Assembly: GCA_949531795.1 (NCBI GenBank)
Contig: CATIQX010000177.1
Coordinates: forward strand, 1 to 23,975
Reading direction: 5' to 3'
Length of the DNA stretch: 23,975 bases
Source: Cryomorphaceae bacterium
GTDB lineage: Bacteria > Bacteroidota > Bacteroidia > Flavobacteriales > BACL11
Position numbers and translations under genes: made by a program. The notes under the pieces were generated by a model, which saw only the letters and a list, made by a program, of their open reading frames with translations, ran no database searches and was not told the origin of the DNA. Below are positions 8,108 to 16,270 of the stretch, one piece after another. Position 1 is the first letter of the stretch; each line of letters starts with the position of its first letter.

Positions 8108-9924
8108 ACAAAAGATTGTAGTTCGGAAAGCTTTTTATAATGTCCGTTTTGAGCAATAAGTTCTTGGTGAGTACCTCTTTCAATAATGCTGCCGTTTTCT
8201 AAAACTAGAATCTCATCCGCATTTTGTATAGTAGATAACCTATGCGCAATTACTAGTGATGTGCGAGAATGCATCAATTTATCTAAAGCATCCTGTACTA
8301 AGCGTTCCGATTCTGTGTCTAATGAAGAAGTAGCTTCATCCAGAATTAATATTTCAGGGTTTTTAAGGATTGCCCTAGCAATACTTAGTCTTTGTTTTTG
8401 CCCTCCAGAGAGTTTATTACCACTATCACCAATATTGGTGCTATACCCATTTTCTGTAGCTTTAATAAACTCATGTGCATTTGCTATCTTGGCTGCTTCT
8501 TTTACTTCATGTTCGCTTGCATTAACATTTCCTAAACGTATATTGTTGAAAATAGTATCGTTAAACAAAATAGAGTCTTGACTTACGATTCCCATTAAAG
8601 AACGCAAATCGTTCAAAGCAATTTCTTTTATATTATTGTTGTCAATAAGGATTTCACCTTTATTAATGTCGTAAAATCGGGCTAATAAATCTGCTAAAGT
8701 AGATTTACCACTTCCTGATTGCCCAACTAAAGCAACCACTTTTCCTTTACCAATGGAAAAATTAATATCCTTTAGTACTTCTTGCTTCTCATATGAAAAA
8801 GTAAGGTTTTTAAATTCAATTTGGTTATTGAGCAGTTTAATATGTTTTGGGTTTTTAGCTTCAATAATTTCATTTTCAGCATCCAGTATTTCATAGATCC
8901 TCTGTGCAGAGGCACTTCCTTTCTGTATGTGATAATATGAAGTAGTTAAGGATTTAGCAGGTGGGATGATTTGAGAAAAGATAAGAATATAGCCAATAAA
9001 CTCTTGAGCAGTAAGTGCGCTATTATCACTCAATACTAGCTGACCGCCAAACCACATAACAATAACCATAACAATAGTACTCAAAAACTCGCTCATTGGA
9101 GAGGAAAGGTCTTTTTTCCTTAATAATTTTGTCATGATACTGTTATATTCAAAACTATCTTTTTCAAAGTTTCTATTGATATGAGCTTCCGCATTAAATG
9201 CTTTTATGATTCGTAATCCGGAAATATTTTCATCAATAATAGACAGTAAATCCCCCATTTTTTTTTGTCCTTTATCGGATGATTTTTTAAGTGATCTACC
9301 TATGAGTCCAATAACAATCCCAGTAACAGGAAATAGTATGACTACAAATATAGTAAGCTGTGGGCTTATAACTATTAATGTTGCTAAGTAGAGAATTATG
9401 TTTAAAGGATCCTTAAATAACATTTCTAATGAACTCATAATTGACCATTCTATTTCCACAAGATCAGAAGTCATACGAGCCGTGATATCTCCTTTTCTCT
9501 TTTCAGTAAAAAAAGGAAGTGGCAAGGATATTACTTTTTTATGTAAGTCCATGCGCATGTCGTGGACAACTCCGTTACGAACAGGTGTTAGAAAATAAAG
9601 TGATAAATAACGAAATAGATTTCTAAAAAAGAAGGTGACTAGCACTAAAATACAAATGAAAAATAAGGCTTCTACTTTTCCTTTTTCGTCAACAATTGAG
9701 CTTATAATGGCGTAAAAGTTTTCTTTTAATGCGGTCGCGTTAAGACTTAACGGGGGTGGGTTATATACTTTTTCTTGCGTTTCAAAAAGTATTCCTAAGA
9801 ATGGAACAACCATTGTTAAGGAAAATAAAGAAAATAAAACACTTAATACATTGAAAAGAATATTCATTAGAGCAAACGGCAAGTAAGGCTTTATGTATTT
9901 TAATATTCGCAAGAAATATTCCAT
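8104..9924 (-). CDS. MsbA-type ABC exporter, fused permease and ATPase
   Basis: A 606-residue half-transporter of the type that exports lipids, lipid A or drugs as a homodimer. The N-terminal half has six predicted membrane helices (about 15-330), with coupling features such as DIxARMTSD. The ATPase half has Walker A GQSGSGKST at about 400-408, the signature LSGGQKQR at about 505-512, Walker B ILILDEA followed by TSSLD at about 525-535, and the H-loop IAHRLST at about 558. All catalytic residues are present. MsbA-like lipid flipping is the most likely role, but related multidrug exporters cannot be excluded. It is divergent from rbfA with only 38 bases between start codons. Confidence 0.88.
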   Translation of the reverse strand: MEYFLRILKYIKPYLPFALMNILFNVLSVLFSLFSLTMVVPFLGILFETQEKVYNPPPLSLNATALKENFYAIISSIVDEKGKVEALFFICILVLVTFFFRNLFRYLSLYFLTPVRNGVVHDMRMDLHKKVISLPLPFFTEKRKGDITARMTSDLVEIEWSIMSSLEMLFKDPLNIILYLATLIVISPQLTIFVVILFPVTGIVIGLIGRSLKKSSDKGQKKMGDLLSIIDENISGLRIIKAFNAEAHINRNFEKDSFEYNSIMTKLLRKKDLSSPMSEFLSTIVMVIVMWFGGQLVLSDNSALTAQEFIGYILIFSQIIPPAKSLTTSYYHIQKGSASAQRIYEILDAENEIIEAKNPKHIKLLNNQIEFKNLTFSYEKQEVLKDINFSIGKGKVVALVGQSGSGKSTLADLLARFYDINKGEILIDNNNIKEIALNDLRSLMGIVSQDSILFNDTIFNNIRLGNVNASEHEVKEAAKIANAHEFIKATENGYSTNIGDSGNKLSGGQKQRLSIARAILKNPEILILDEATSSLDTESERLVQDALDKLMHSRTSLVIAHRLSTIQNADEILVLENGSIIERGTHQELIAQNGHYKKLSELQSFV

Positions 9925-9957
9925 TTGGTAAAGATAAGAAAGGATTCCCTATTTTTG
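9924..9957 (+). promoter_or_regulatory. Promoter of rbfA-lolE
   Basis: TATTTTTG at 9950-9957 matches the Bacteroidota -7 element TAnnTTTG exactly, with TTTG at 9924-9927 as a possible -33 element (22 bases apart, slightly long). The ATG of rbfA is only 5 bases downstream. On the opposite strand a near match, TATCTTTA (9936-9929), could serve the ABC exporter, so the two promoters would overlap. Confidence 0.5.
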
Positions 9958-9962
9958 CACTT

Positions 9963-10301
9963 ATGGAATCAACAAGACAAAAAAAGGTATCGCGTTTAAT
10001 TCAGAAAGAACTTTCTGTAATTTTTCAGCAGAATACACAAGAAATTTTAGGCAATATAATGGTGAGTTTAACTATAGTTCGTATTTCTCCTGATCTGGCA
10101 GATGCTAATATTTTTCTAAGTATTTTTCCTGTTGATGATCCAGAAGCAGCACTAAAAATAATTAAAAGCAATACGGTAATGATTCGTAAAAAACTTGGCG
10201 AAAGTGTAAGGAATCAATTACGTATTGTACCAAATCTTCAATTTCATTTGGATGATTCAGCTGCCTATTCTGAAGAGATTGAACGATTATTGAAAAAATA
10301 A
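9963..10301 (+). CDS. rbfA: Ribosome-binding factor A
   Basis: A 30S maturation factor with a single KH-type domain that acts near helix 1 of 16S rRNA. The 112-residue sequence starts METRxxKVSRLIQKE-like, as family members do, and continues through the conserved IVRISPDLADANIFLSIFP strand and the LRIVPNLQFHLDDSAAYSEEIERLL end. It is shorter than E. coli RbfA (about 133 residues) because it lacks the flexible C-terminal tail, which is usual in Bacteroidota. The lolE-like gene starts 6 bases after its stop, so the two form an operon. The promoter's -7 element almost abuts the start codon. Confidence 0.94.
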   Translation: MESTRQKKVSRLIQKELSVIFQQNTQEILGNIMVSLTIVRISPDLADANIFLSIFPVDDPEAALKIIKSNTVMIRKKLGESVRNQLRIVPNLQFHLDDSAAYSEEIERLLKK

Positions 10302-10307
10302 ACCTGA

Positions 10308-11522
10308 ATGAATTTCCCATTTTTTATTGCTAAACGCTATTTTTCAACTAATCAAAGTAGCAATTTTGTTCATATAATTTCTTGGGTTTCTCTTTGTGGA
10401 GTTGCTATTGGTACCGCTGCACTTATTTTGGTTTTATCCGTTTTTAATGGTTTTGAGGATTTGGTTTTAAGTATGTATAATTCTTTTGATCCACATTTGA
10501 AAATTACTTCTTCTGAAGGTAAAACTTTTAATCCAACTGAGGCCAACACCTTATTACTTACTTTTGATGAAATAGAAAACTCTGCTTTGGTATTAGAGGA
10601 AAAAGTACTCTTAAAATATCAAGATAAGGAATATATAGCTACTGCAAAGGGTGTAAGTGAGGAGTATTTGGAACTTACCAATTTTAATTCCCTACTAATT
10701 GATGGTGAGTATATTAATAGTTTTGAAAGCAATAATGTAGCTGTTGTAGGTAGGGGGGTTGCCTACCATTTGTCTATGGGAATTGGTTCTATGTTTGATC
10801 AATTGAGTATATTTATACCAAATAGAAATAATGCAACATTATTGAATCCATCTACTGCTTTTAAGCAATCGGCAGTGCTGCCAGTTGGTGTTTTTGGAGT
10901 ACAAGCAGATATAGATGCTGCATATATTATTACCCCCTTATTATTTATACAGGATTTAGCAAAACGGAATAATGCAGTTACATCAATTGAAATAAATCTC
11001 AAAGATGCAGGTCAGATGATTGCTCTTCAAGAGCAGTTACAAAAAGTGCTAGGCCATAATTACTTTGTTGAAAATCGCTTTCAGCAACAAGAATTTCTTT
11101 ATAAAATATTGAATACTGAAAAGCTAGCTGTTTTCTTTATACTCACTTTTATTATGATAATTGCTACTTTTAATATTATCGGTTCGCTTAGTATGCTCAT
11201 GTTAGATAAGAAAAAAACTATCCATACTTTAAGGAGTTTGGGTTGCACAGTACAAGATATTCAATCTCTCTTTTTCAAAAAGAGTATGCTTACAATAATC
11301 TTAGGAATAGGTATAGGACTTTTTTGTGGTTTGGGACTTGCTTTTTTACAACAAACTTTTGGTTTCATAAGTATTGGTGGGGGTAGTTTTGTAATTAATA
11401 CTTACCCTGTCGCTATTGTGTTTAATGATGTGTTATTAGTTAGTATCACTGTATTTGTAATTGGAATATTAGCCTCTTGGTATCCTGCAAAATTGCTTAG
11501 CAGAAAACTCTTTAAAAAATAA
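10308..11522 (+). CDS. LolC/LolE-type ABC transporter permease (FtsX family)
   Basis: A 404-residue inner-membrane permease of the MacB/FtsX/LolCE type. The start FPFFIAKRYF is typical of LolC/E proteins. A first membrane helix is at about 25-48, followed by a periplasmic MacB-PCD-like domain at about 50-270, then three C-terminal helices at about 272-300, 318-348 and 370-397 (the FtsX domain, with LRSLGCTVQDIQSLF as the coupling segment). With a LolD-type ATPase it would extract lipoproteins from the inner membrane. No ATPase gene is adjacent, so a partner must be encoded elsewhere. The gene is translated just after rbfA and its 3' end overlaps dusB by 11 bases. Confidence 0.87.
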   Translation: MNFPFFIAKRYFSTNQSSNFVHIISWVSLCGVAIGTAALILVLSVFNGFEDLVLSMYNSFDPHLKITSSEGKTFNPTEANTLLLTFDEIENSALVLEEKVLLKYQDKEYIATAKGVSEEYLELTNFNSLLIDGEYINSFESNNVAVVGRGVAYHLSMGIGSMFDQLSIFIPNRNNATLLNPSTAFKQSAVLPVGVFGVQADIDAAYIITPLLFIQDLAKRNNAVTSIEINLKDAGQMIALQEQLQKVLGHNYFVENRFQQQEFLYKILNTEKLAVFFILTFIMIIATFNIIGSLSMLMLDKKKTIHTLRSLGCTVQDIQSLFFKKSMLTIILGIGIGLFCGLGLAFLQQTFGFISIGGGSFVINTYPVAIVFNDVLLVSITVFVIGILASWYPAKLLSRKLFKK

Positions 11523-12504
11523 TCTCAGCAAACTTATTTGCTACATCATCTAAAATTGCATGTACTTCTTCGGGGTTGTCGCTTGTCACCATTTTTATGC
11601 GGTAATCCTTAAAGTGAGGAATACCTTTAAAATAATTAGTGTAGTGGCGTTTCATTTCTGCAATTCCAAGTATTTGACCTTTCCATTCAATAGAATGTTT
11701 TAGATGTTGCTTGCATGCAATTACCCTATCTGCAATATTCGGTGGAGCCAAGTGCTCTCCTGTGTTTAAGTAATGTTTTATCTCGTTAAAAATCCATGGA
11801 TACCCGATAGCGGCACGCCCGATCATTACTCCATCTACTCCATATTTATTTTTTACTTCAGCTACTTTTTCAGGTGAATTTACATCTCCATTTCCAAAAA
11901 TAGGAATGTGCATTCTAGGATTATTTTTTACATCACCAATTAAAGTCCAATCAGCATCTCCTTTATACATTTGTTTACGGGTACGACCGTGAATTGATAG
12001 TGCTTGAATACCTACATCTTGTAGTTGTTCAGCAACCTCAACTATGTATTTTGTATTGTCATCCCAACCTAAGCGTGTTTTTACAGTTACAGGAAGGTCT
12101 GTAGCTCTTACAATTTCTTTGGTCATAGCTATCATCTTTGGTATATCAAGTAATATTCCAGCTCCAGCTCCCTTTTTAGCTACTTTTTTTACTGGGCAAC
12201 CAAAGTTTATGTCAATGAACTCAGGTTTTGCAGCAGCACATATTTCAGTAGCTTGTCTCATGGATTCAATGTCATAACCAAATATTTGTATTCCAATTGG
12301 TCGTTCAAAATCATAGATATCCAACTTCATTACGCTCTTATCAGCGTCACGAATTAAACCTTCTGATGAGATGAATTCTGTATACATTACATCGGCACCA
12401 TTTTGTTTACATAAAGCACGAAAAGGCGGATCACTAACATCCTCCATTGGTGCTAATAATAAAGGGAATTCTCCTACATCAATATTTCCTATCTTTACGC
12501 CCAT
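11512..12504 (-). CDS. dusB: tRNA-dihydrouridine synthase, DusB type
   Basis: An FMN enzyme that reduces uridine to dihydrouridine in the tRNA D-loop using NADPH. The TIM barrel starts with LLLAPMEDVSDPPFRAL. The catalytic Cys103 lies in DINFGCPVKKVAKKGAG, and IHGRTRKQMYKG and FGNGDVNS mark the later barrel strands, all as in DusB. The length of 330 residues is normal. I chose the ATG at 12504, giving MGVKIGNIDV, over an in-frame TTG at 12513, because that TTG is part of the -7 promoter element. The 3' end overlaps the converging lolE-like gene. Confidence 0.94.
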   Translation of the reverse strand: MGVKIGNIDVGEFPLLLAPMEDVSDPPFRALCKQNGADVMYTEFISSEGLIRDADKSVMKLDIYDFERPIGIQIFGYDIESMRQATEICAAAKPEFIDINFGCPVKKVAKKGAGAGILLDIPKMIAMTKEIVRATDLPVTVKTRLGWDDNTKYIVEVAEQLQDVGIQALSIHGRTRKQMYKGDADWTLIGDVKNNPRMHIPIFGNGDVNSPEKVAEVKNKYGVDGVMIGRAAIGYPWIFNEIKHYLNTGEHLAPPNIADRVIACKQHLKHSIEWKGQILGIAEMKRHYTNYFKGIPHFKDYRIKMVTSDNPEEVHAILDDVANKFAEIIF

Positions 12505-12510
12505 ATTTCG

Positions 12511-12518
12511 CAAAAATA
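12511..12518 (-). promoter_or_regulatory. -7 promoter element of dusB
   Basis: TATTTTTG on the minus strand matches TAnnTTTG exactly and ends 6 bases before the ATG at 12504. No clear -33 element is visible. Its position supports the ATG start and implies a 5' leader of only a few bases. Confidence 0.45.
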
Positions 12519-12525
12519 CACAATA

Positions 12526-13398
12526 ATGAGATTAAAAGGTATATTTAAAGAGAAGTCATCTGCTAGTAAATTAGTAGTTTTATTTCTAATTGTTCTAGTA
12601 TCAGTTCTTTTACACACTTCCCTGGCCCAGGTAATGATTTTTTTATTTACTAACGTATCTCTAATTGCAGTAGGTATGATGCAATTTACCAATCAATCTG
12701 AAATAGATGCAGTTAAATTTATACAGATGTTTAGTGCAATAGGTTTATTTATCACACCTACTTTGCTGTATGCCTATTTATGTGATTTTGATTTAAAGTT
12801 AAAGTTAAATTTTAACCGGCAAACGCTAATGTTGGCTATTACTATTATGATTTTGATTAATCCTTTTATTGCTTTTATTTACGAATGGAATTTGAGTTTT
12901 AATATTCCTGATTGGATGATGGTATTCGATAATAATGCAGAAAAGATTACCAAATACTTTTTAAAAATGAATACGCTTGGCGATTTGTTTTTCAATTTAC
13001 TAGTGATGGCCATTATACCAGCAATAGGTGAGGAGCTTTTGTTTAGAGGCTATTTGCAACAAAAGATGACCAAGTGGTTAGGGAAACCACATGTGGCAAT
13101 TATTGTTACCGCTTTTCTGTTTAGTGCAATCCACATGCAGTTTCAGGGGTTTTTACCAAGATTTGCTTTAGGGCTAGTTCTGGGATACTTATTTTATTGG
13201 AGTGGATCTCTTTGGTTGCCTATTATAGCACATTTTTTAAATAATGCTATCGCTGTAACATTTGCCTATCCTATTTTTTCTAACTATGCTTACTTTAGTC
13301 AAAATACTGCAAGCTGGCAGGAGGCTTTTTTTAGTTTTATGGCAGTAGTGCTTTTGGCTTTCCTCCTTCATAAAAATTTGAGCATAAAAAAAGGCTGA
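12526..13398 (+). CDS. CPBP-family intramembrane metalloprotease (Abi/Rce1-like)
   Basis: A 290-residue integral membrane protein with about seven or eight hydrophobic segments. It has the CPBP/Abi motifs: EExxxR at E169-E170-R174 (EELLFRGYLQ), FxxxH ending at H203 (FLFSAIH) and HxxxN-type H236-N240 (HFLNN). These are the putative metal and catalytic residues shared with the Rce1 CAAX prenyl protease. All are present, so the protein is probably an active glutamate-dependent intramembrane protease. Substrates are unknown, and bacterial members vary widely in role. The gene is divergent from dusB with a 21-base gap. Its stop codon lies inside a strong terminator hairpin. Confidence 0.88.
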   Translation: MRLKGIFKEKSSASKLVVLFLIVLVSVLLHTSLAQVMIFLFTNVSLIAVGMMQFTNQSEIDAVKFIQMFSAIGLFITPTLLYAYLCDFDLKLKLNFNRQTLMLAITIMILINPFIAFIYEWNLSFNIPDWMMVFDNNAEKITKYFLKMNTLGDLFFNLLVMAIIPAIGEELLFRGYLQQKMTKWLGKPHVAIIVTAFLFSAIHMQFQGFLPRFALGLVLGYLFYWSGSLWLPIIAHFLNNAIAVTFAYPIFSNYAYFSQNTASWQEAFFSFMAVVLLAFLLHKNLSIKKG

Positions 13399-13414
13399 TT
13401 AATCAGCCTTTTTT
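13387..13414. terminator. Bidirectional intrinsic terminator
   Basis: A perfect inverted repeat with 14-base arms. The core AAGGCTGATT is followed directly by its complement AATCAGCCTT, flanked by an A-run on the left and a T-run on the right. Read from either strand it gives a GC-containing stem followed by U residues, so it can end both the CPBP gene and the converging Ton operon. It includes the TGA stop codon (13396-13398) of the CPBP gene. Confidence 0.85.
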
Positions 13415-13432
13415 AAAATCTATTACTAGTTT

Positions 13433-13900
13433 TTAATAATCTCCTTTTCTAGTAGAATAATTAATTTTTAGGGCATTTGCTTTTCTAAGTTCTTGTTTTA
13501 CATCAGTAATAATTCCCATTCTAACGGTTTCATCTGCCTTAATAGAAGTAGTCATGTAAGGGATTTCTTTTTCGTCTCTTGCTTCGCGCTCTGTAGCAAT
13601 AAATTCTTGTATTTCACTAACCTCTGCAAAAGCATCATTTAATTGAATACGAGCAGCACTACCATAAGAAGCTTGCATTCTTTTAACTGGTGATCCAATA
13701 TAAATATAGCTTACTAATGATTTCTTTTCCATTTTTTTTATCTCAGTAGCTTTTGGTGTTAGTACATCAACAAACAATGTTGTTTCACGCATAACTGTAG
13801 TTACCATGAAAAAGAAAAGTAACATAAAAACAATATCTGGTAATGATGCAGTTGATATAGCTGGCATTCCTTTTTTACCTCCTTTTCTGAATTTACTCAT
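13433..13900 (-). CDS. ExbD/TolR-family protein, second copy
   Basis: A 155-residue single-pass membrane protein of the Ton motor. A basic cytoplasmic N-terminus (MSKFRKGGKKGM) leads into one helix at about 21-40 that contains the key protonatable Asp22 in LPDIVFMLLFF, followed by a periplasmic domain. It would work with ExbB to use the proton-motive force to energise TonB-dependent outer-membrane uptake. Its start codon overlaps the stop of the preceding exbD (shared TAATG), so the two are translationally coupled. As the last gene of the operon it ends 19 bases before the bidirectional terminator. Confidence 0.92.
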   Translation of the reverse strand: MSKFRKGGKKGMPAISTASLPDIVFMLLFFFMVTTVMRETTLFVDVLTPKATEIKKMEKKSLVSYIYIGSPVKRMQASYGSAARIQLNDAFAEVSEIQEFIATEREARDEKEIPYMTTSIKADETVRMGIITDVKQELRKANALKINYSTRKGDY

Positions 13901-14451
13901 TATGAATCTCCTCCTATATTTTTGGGTTCCGCTTCAGATATTTTCTGAGGGTACATTTTTCTAATTTCCTTTTTTTGCGTTTTATTTAAATTAGCATAAC
14001 GTTCGCCAAATTTATTAAATGCTGCTTTATTCCTTAATTCATTGTAAGCTGCAGCAAGTTCGTTTTGCACACGAATATATGTCATGTACTCAGTCCCTCG
14101 ATCATTTTGTAATGAAATAATTGCCTTTTCTGGGTTTTCTGATGAATTGGCATCTCTTCCGTTATTATCAATAAACTCCTTTGCTCCATCTCTTAATTGT
14201 GAAATATCCATTAACTCTCCTTCAACTAATAATTGATTGTTAGTGTTAATCAATACTACATAAATATTTTTAGCATGAATTTGTGGATCCTCTTCTTGTA
14301 ATTCTTCTTCAGGCATAGGTGGTAGTTTACGCGCAATACCCGTATCTACATCCATTGTTGTAGTTACCAAGAAAAAGATAAGTAGTAAGAAAGCAATGTC
14401 AGCCATTGACCCTGCATTAATTTCGGGTAACCCTCTTCTTGAACTAGCCAT
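13900..14451 (-). CDS. ExbD/TolR-family protein, first copy
   Basis: A 183-residue ExbD homologue. The N-terminus MASSRRGLPEINAGSMADIAF places the conserved membrane Asp at 18, inside a helix at about 17-36. The periplasmic part is longer than in the second copy and has a charged helical region with a Lys/Glu-rich end (about 130-180). Paired ExbD genes of unequal length are common in Bacteroidota Ton operons and may form a heteromeric stator. The start codon shares TAATG with the stop of the upstream membrane-protein gene and the stop shares TAATG with the downstream exbD, so translation is coupled on both sides. Confidence 0.92.
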   Translation of the reverse strand: MASSRRGLPEINAGSMADIAFLLLIFFLVTTTMDVDTGIARKLPPMPEEELQEEDPQIHAKNIYVVLINTNNQLLVEGELMDISQLRDGAKEFIDNNGRDANSSENPEKAIISLQNDRGTEYMTYIRVQNELAAAYNELRNKAAFNKFGERYANLNKTQKKEIRKMYPQKISEAEPKNIGGDS

Positions 14452-14780
14452 TATTTAGTAAATGCTTTTGATAGTTCAGCATATAAAACTGCACCTATTG
14501 CACCTATAGCTAATATGTAAAATGTAGTTAATCCCATACCCACTTGTTTTGCAGTTGAAGCTGTAATTTCATATTTTTCATATGAACCTAACACTTCATC
14601 AGAAGCTGTAAGGTAGGATATAAGAATTATAACTAAAAGACCACCAATAGTGTATAGTGTTTTTTTTGCATTGTTAGTTTTCTGCATCATTTGTTTGATG
14701 CCGAAACCAATTGCTGCAATTGCTGCAGAACCGACCATTAAGTAGGTTAATATAATTCCAATATTAATTAAACTTTCCAT
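14451..14780 (-). CDS. Small membrane protein of the Ton operon
   Basis: A 109-residue protein with three hydrophobic segments at about 5-25, 42-58 and 82-103. The first and last are rich in Gly and Ala (GSAAIAAIGFGI, AIGAIGAVLYAE), which would favour tight helix packing. It has no known catalytic motif. Its place between exbB and exbD, 2 bases after the former and overlapping the latter, suggests an accessory subunit of the proton channel or an assembly factor. I recognise this gene order from other Bacteroidota, but no function is established to my knowledge. Confidence 0.78.
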   Translation of the reverse strand: MESLINIGIILTYLMVGSAAIAAIGFGIKQMMQKTNNAKKTLYTIGGLLVIILISYLTASDEVLGSYEKYEITASTAKQVGMGLTTFYILAIGAIGAVLYAELSKAFTK

Positions 14781-14782
14781 GA

Positions 14783-15595
14783 TTATTTATTTTTAACCAA
14801 TAAGTCAATTAATGAGATAGAAGAGTCTTCCATTGAATTAACAATTGAATCTACTTTTGCAATTAAGTAATTATAGAAAACTTGAAGAATCATTGCTACA
14901 ATAAGTCCGAATACAGTAGTTAAAAGTGCAACTTTAATACCTCCAGCTACTAGTGATGGAGAAATGTCTCCTGCAGCTTCAATGGCATCAAAGGCTCCAA
15001 TCATACCAATTACAGTTCCCATAAATCCAAGCATAGGAGCAAGTGCAATAAATAATGAAATCCAAGATAATCCTTTTTCTAAAAGCCCCATCTGTACTGA
15101 ACCGTAAGCAACAATTGATTTTTCGACCATATCGACTCCTTCATCAGAACGCTCTAGGCCTTGATAGAAAATAGAAGCAACAGGACCTTTTGTATTTCTA
15201 CAAACTTCTTGTGCAGCTTCAACTCCGCCTGATTTTAAAGCTCCTTCAACATCATTTAAAAGCTTTTCAGTATCAGTAGTTGCCATATTTAAATAGATGA
15301 TTCTTTCAATCGCTAAAGCTAATCCAAAGATTAGGCATAACAATACTATTCCCATAAATCCAGGACCTCCTTCAATAAATTTTTGTTTAATGATTTGGTG
15401 AAAGGATGCAACTTCTTCATTTTCCATAACTTCAGTTACCCCAACTTCTTCTACTTCTTGAACTTGAGTAGTCGTTTCTGTAGTTGTAGGTACGTATTCT
15501 TGTGTAGCGATATCAGCTGTGTCTTGTGCGTAAACAGTAAAGGTCACAGATAGAAATAATCCTAAGAGGGCAATTAAGGCGAATTTGTTTTTCAT
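14783..15595 (-). CDS. exbB: MotA/TolQ/ExbB proton-channel protein
   Basis: A 270-residue ExbB-type channel subunit. Unlike E. coli ExbB it begins with a signal-peptide-like segment (1-23, ending VYA), followed by an acidic Thr/Glu/Val-rich stretch at about 25-62 that should be periplasmic. Membrane helices lie at about 78-98, 168-190 and 212-240. The loop between the first two holds the conserved VASIFYQGL-like cytoplasmic region, and GLLEKGLSWI and GFMGTVIGMIGAFDAI are the family signature. With the ExbD proteins downstream it forms the motor that drives TonB. It is the first gene of the operon, with a -7 element 38 bases upstream. Confidence 0.92.
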   Translation of the reverse strand: MKNKFALIALLGLFLSVTFTVYAQDTADIATQEYVPTTTETTTQVQEVEEVGVTEVMENEEVASFHQIIKQKFIEGGPGFMGIVLLCLIFGLALAIERIIYLNMATTDTEKLLNDVEGALKSGGVEAAQEVCRNTKGPVASIFYQGLERSDEGVDMVEKSIVAYGSVQMGLLEKGLSWISLFIALAPMLGFMGTVIGMIGAFDAIEAAGDISPSLVAGGIKVALLTTVFGLIVAMILQVFYNYLIAKVDSIVNSMEDSSISLIDLLVKNK

Positions 15596-15633
15596 TTTTG
15601 TTTAAATTATTAGTGAAATTAAATTTTGTGTTG

Positions 15634-15641
15634 CAAATTTA
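15634..15641 (-). promoter_or_regulatory. -7 promoter element of the Ton operon
   Basis: TAAATTTG on the minus strand is an exact TAnnTTTG match in the gap between the superoxide dismutase stop and the exbB start. It would give a leader of about 35 bases. No clear -33 element is visible. Confidence 0.4.
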
Positions 15642-15649
15642 TAAAAAAA

Positions 15650-16249
15650 TTATAAAGCGGCCTTAAATCTTTTGTTTACTTCCTCCCAGTTGATTACATT
15701 GAAGAATGAATTTATATAATCTGGTCTTCTGTTTTGGTAATTTAAGTAGTAAGCATGTTCCCAAACATCTAAACATAAAATAGGAGTACATCCGCATTGG
15801 TCATCCATGAGTGGGTTATCTTGGTTTGCGGTTGAACAAACTATAAGTTTCCCTTCTTTTACTCCTAGCCAAGCCCAGCCAGAACCAAATCTTGTACCTG
15901 CTGCTGTAGAAAAAGTATTCTTAAATTCTTCAAAAGAACCAAATGACTCATTTATAGCTTCTGCTACTTCTTTTGTTGGTTCGCCCCCTCCGTTAGGGCT
16001 CATAATGTTCCAGAATAAAGAGTGGTTAAAATATCCACCGCCATTATTTCTTGCACCACCACTTAATCCTGGAGTTGCGCAAATCTCTTCAATTGATTTC
16101 CCCGATAAATCTGTTCCTTCAATTGCATTATTTAAGTTGTTTGTATATCCATTGTGGTGTTTGCTATGGTGAATTTCCATAGTTCTAGCGTCAATATGTG
16201 GTTCTAACGCATCATAAGCGTAAGGTAATGTTGGTAATTGGAATGACAT
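15650..16249 (-). CDS. Superoxide dismutase, Mn/Fe family, Mn-like active site
   Basis: A cytosolic enzyme of 199 residues that dismutates superoxide to oxygen and hydrogen peroxide. The metal ligands are all present: H27 (MEIHHSKHH), H76 (NHSLFW), and D161 and H165 (DVWEHAYY). The outer-sphere Gln is Q143, in STANQDNPLMD, and the Gly-rich GGGYFNHSLFW replaces the Gln-bearing motif of Fe-type enzymes. This pattern points to manganese or cambialistic use, but sequence cannot settle the metal. It lies 21 bases after the flavin-reductase-like gene on the same strand with no visible terminator, so it is probably read from the fumarylacetoacetase promoter. Confidence 0.96.
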   Translation of the reverse strand: MSFQLPTLPYAYDALEPHIDARTMEIHHSKHHNGYTNNLNNAIEGTDLSGKSIEEICATPGLSGGARNNGGGYFNHSLFWNIMSPNGGGEPTKEVAEAINESFGSFEEFKNTFSTAAGTRFGSGWAWLGVKEGKLIVCSTANQDNPLMDDQCGCTPILCLDVWEHAYYLNYQNRRPDYINSFFNVINWEEVNKRFKAAL

Positions 16250-16270
16250 AATTTTTTGTTTTTTAGTGGT

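Noticed and set aside
12505..12513. TTG start of dusB at 12513
   Set aside because: The TTG belongs to the TATTTTTG promoter element, and the ATG at 12504 gives the typical DusB start.
15638..15656. AT-only inverted repeat between superoxide dismutase and exbB as a terminator
   Set aside because: The stem TTTATAA/TTATAAA contains no G-C pair and overlaps the exbB promoter element. It is expected by chance in DNA this AT-rich.
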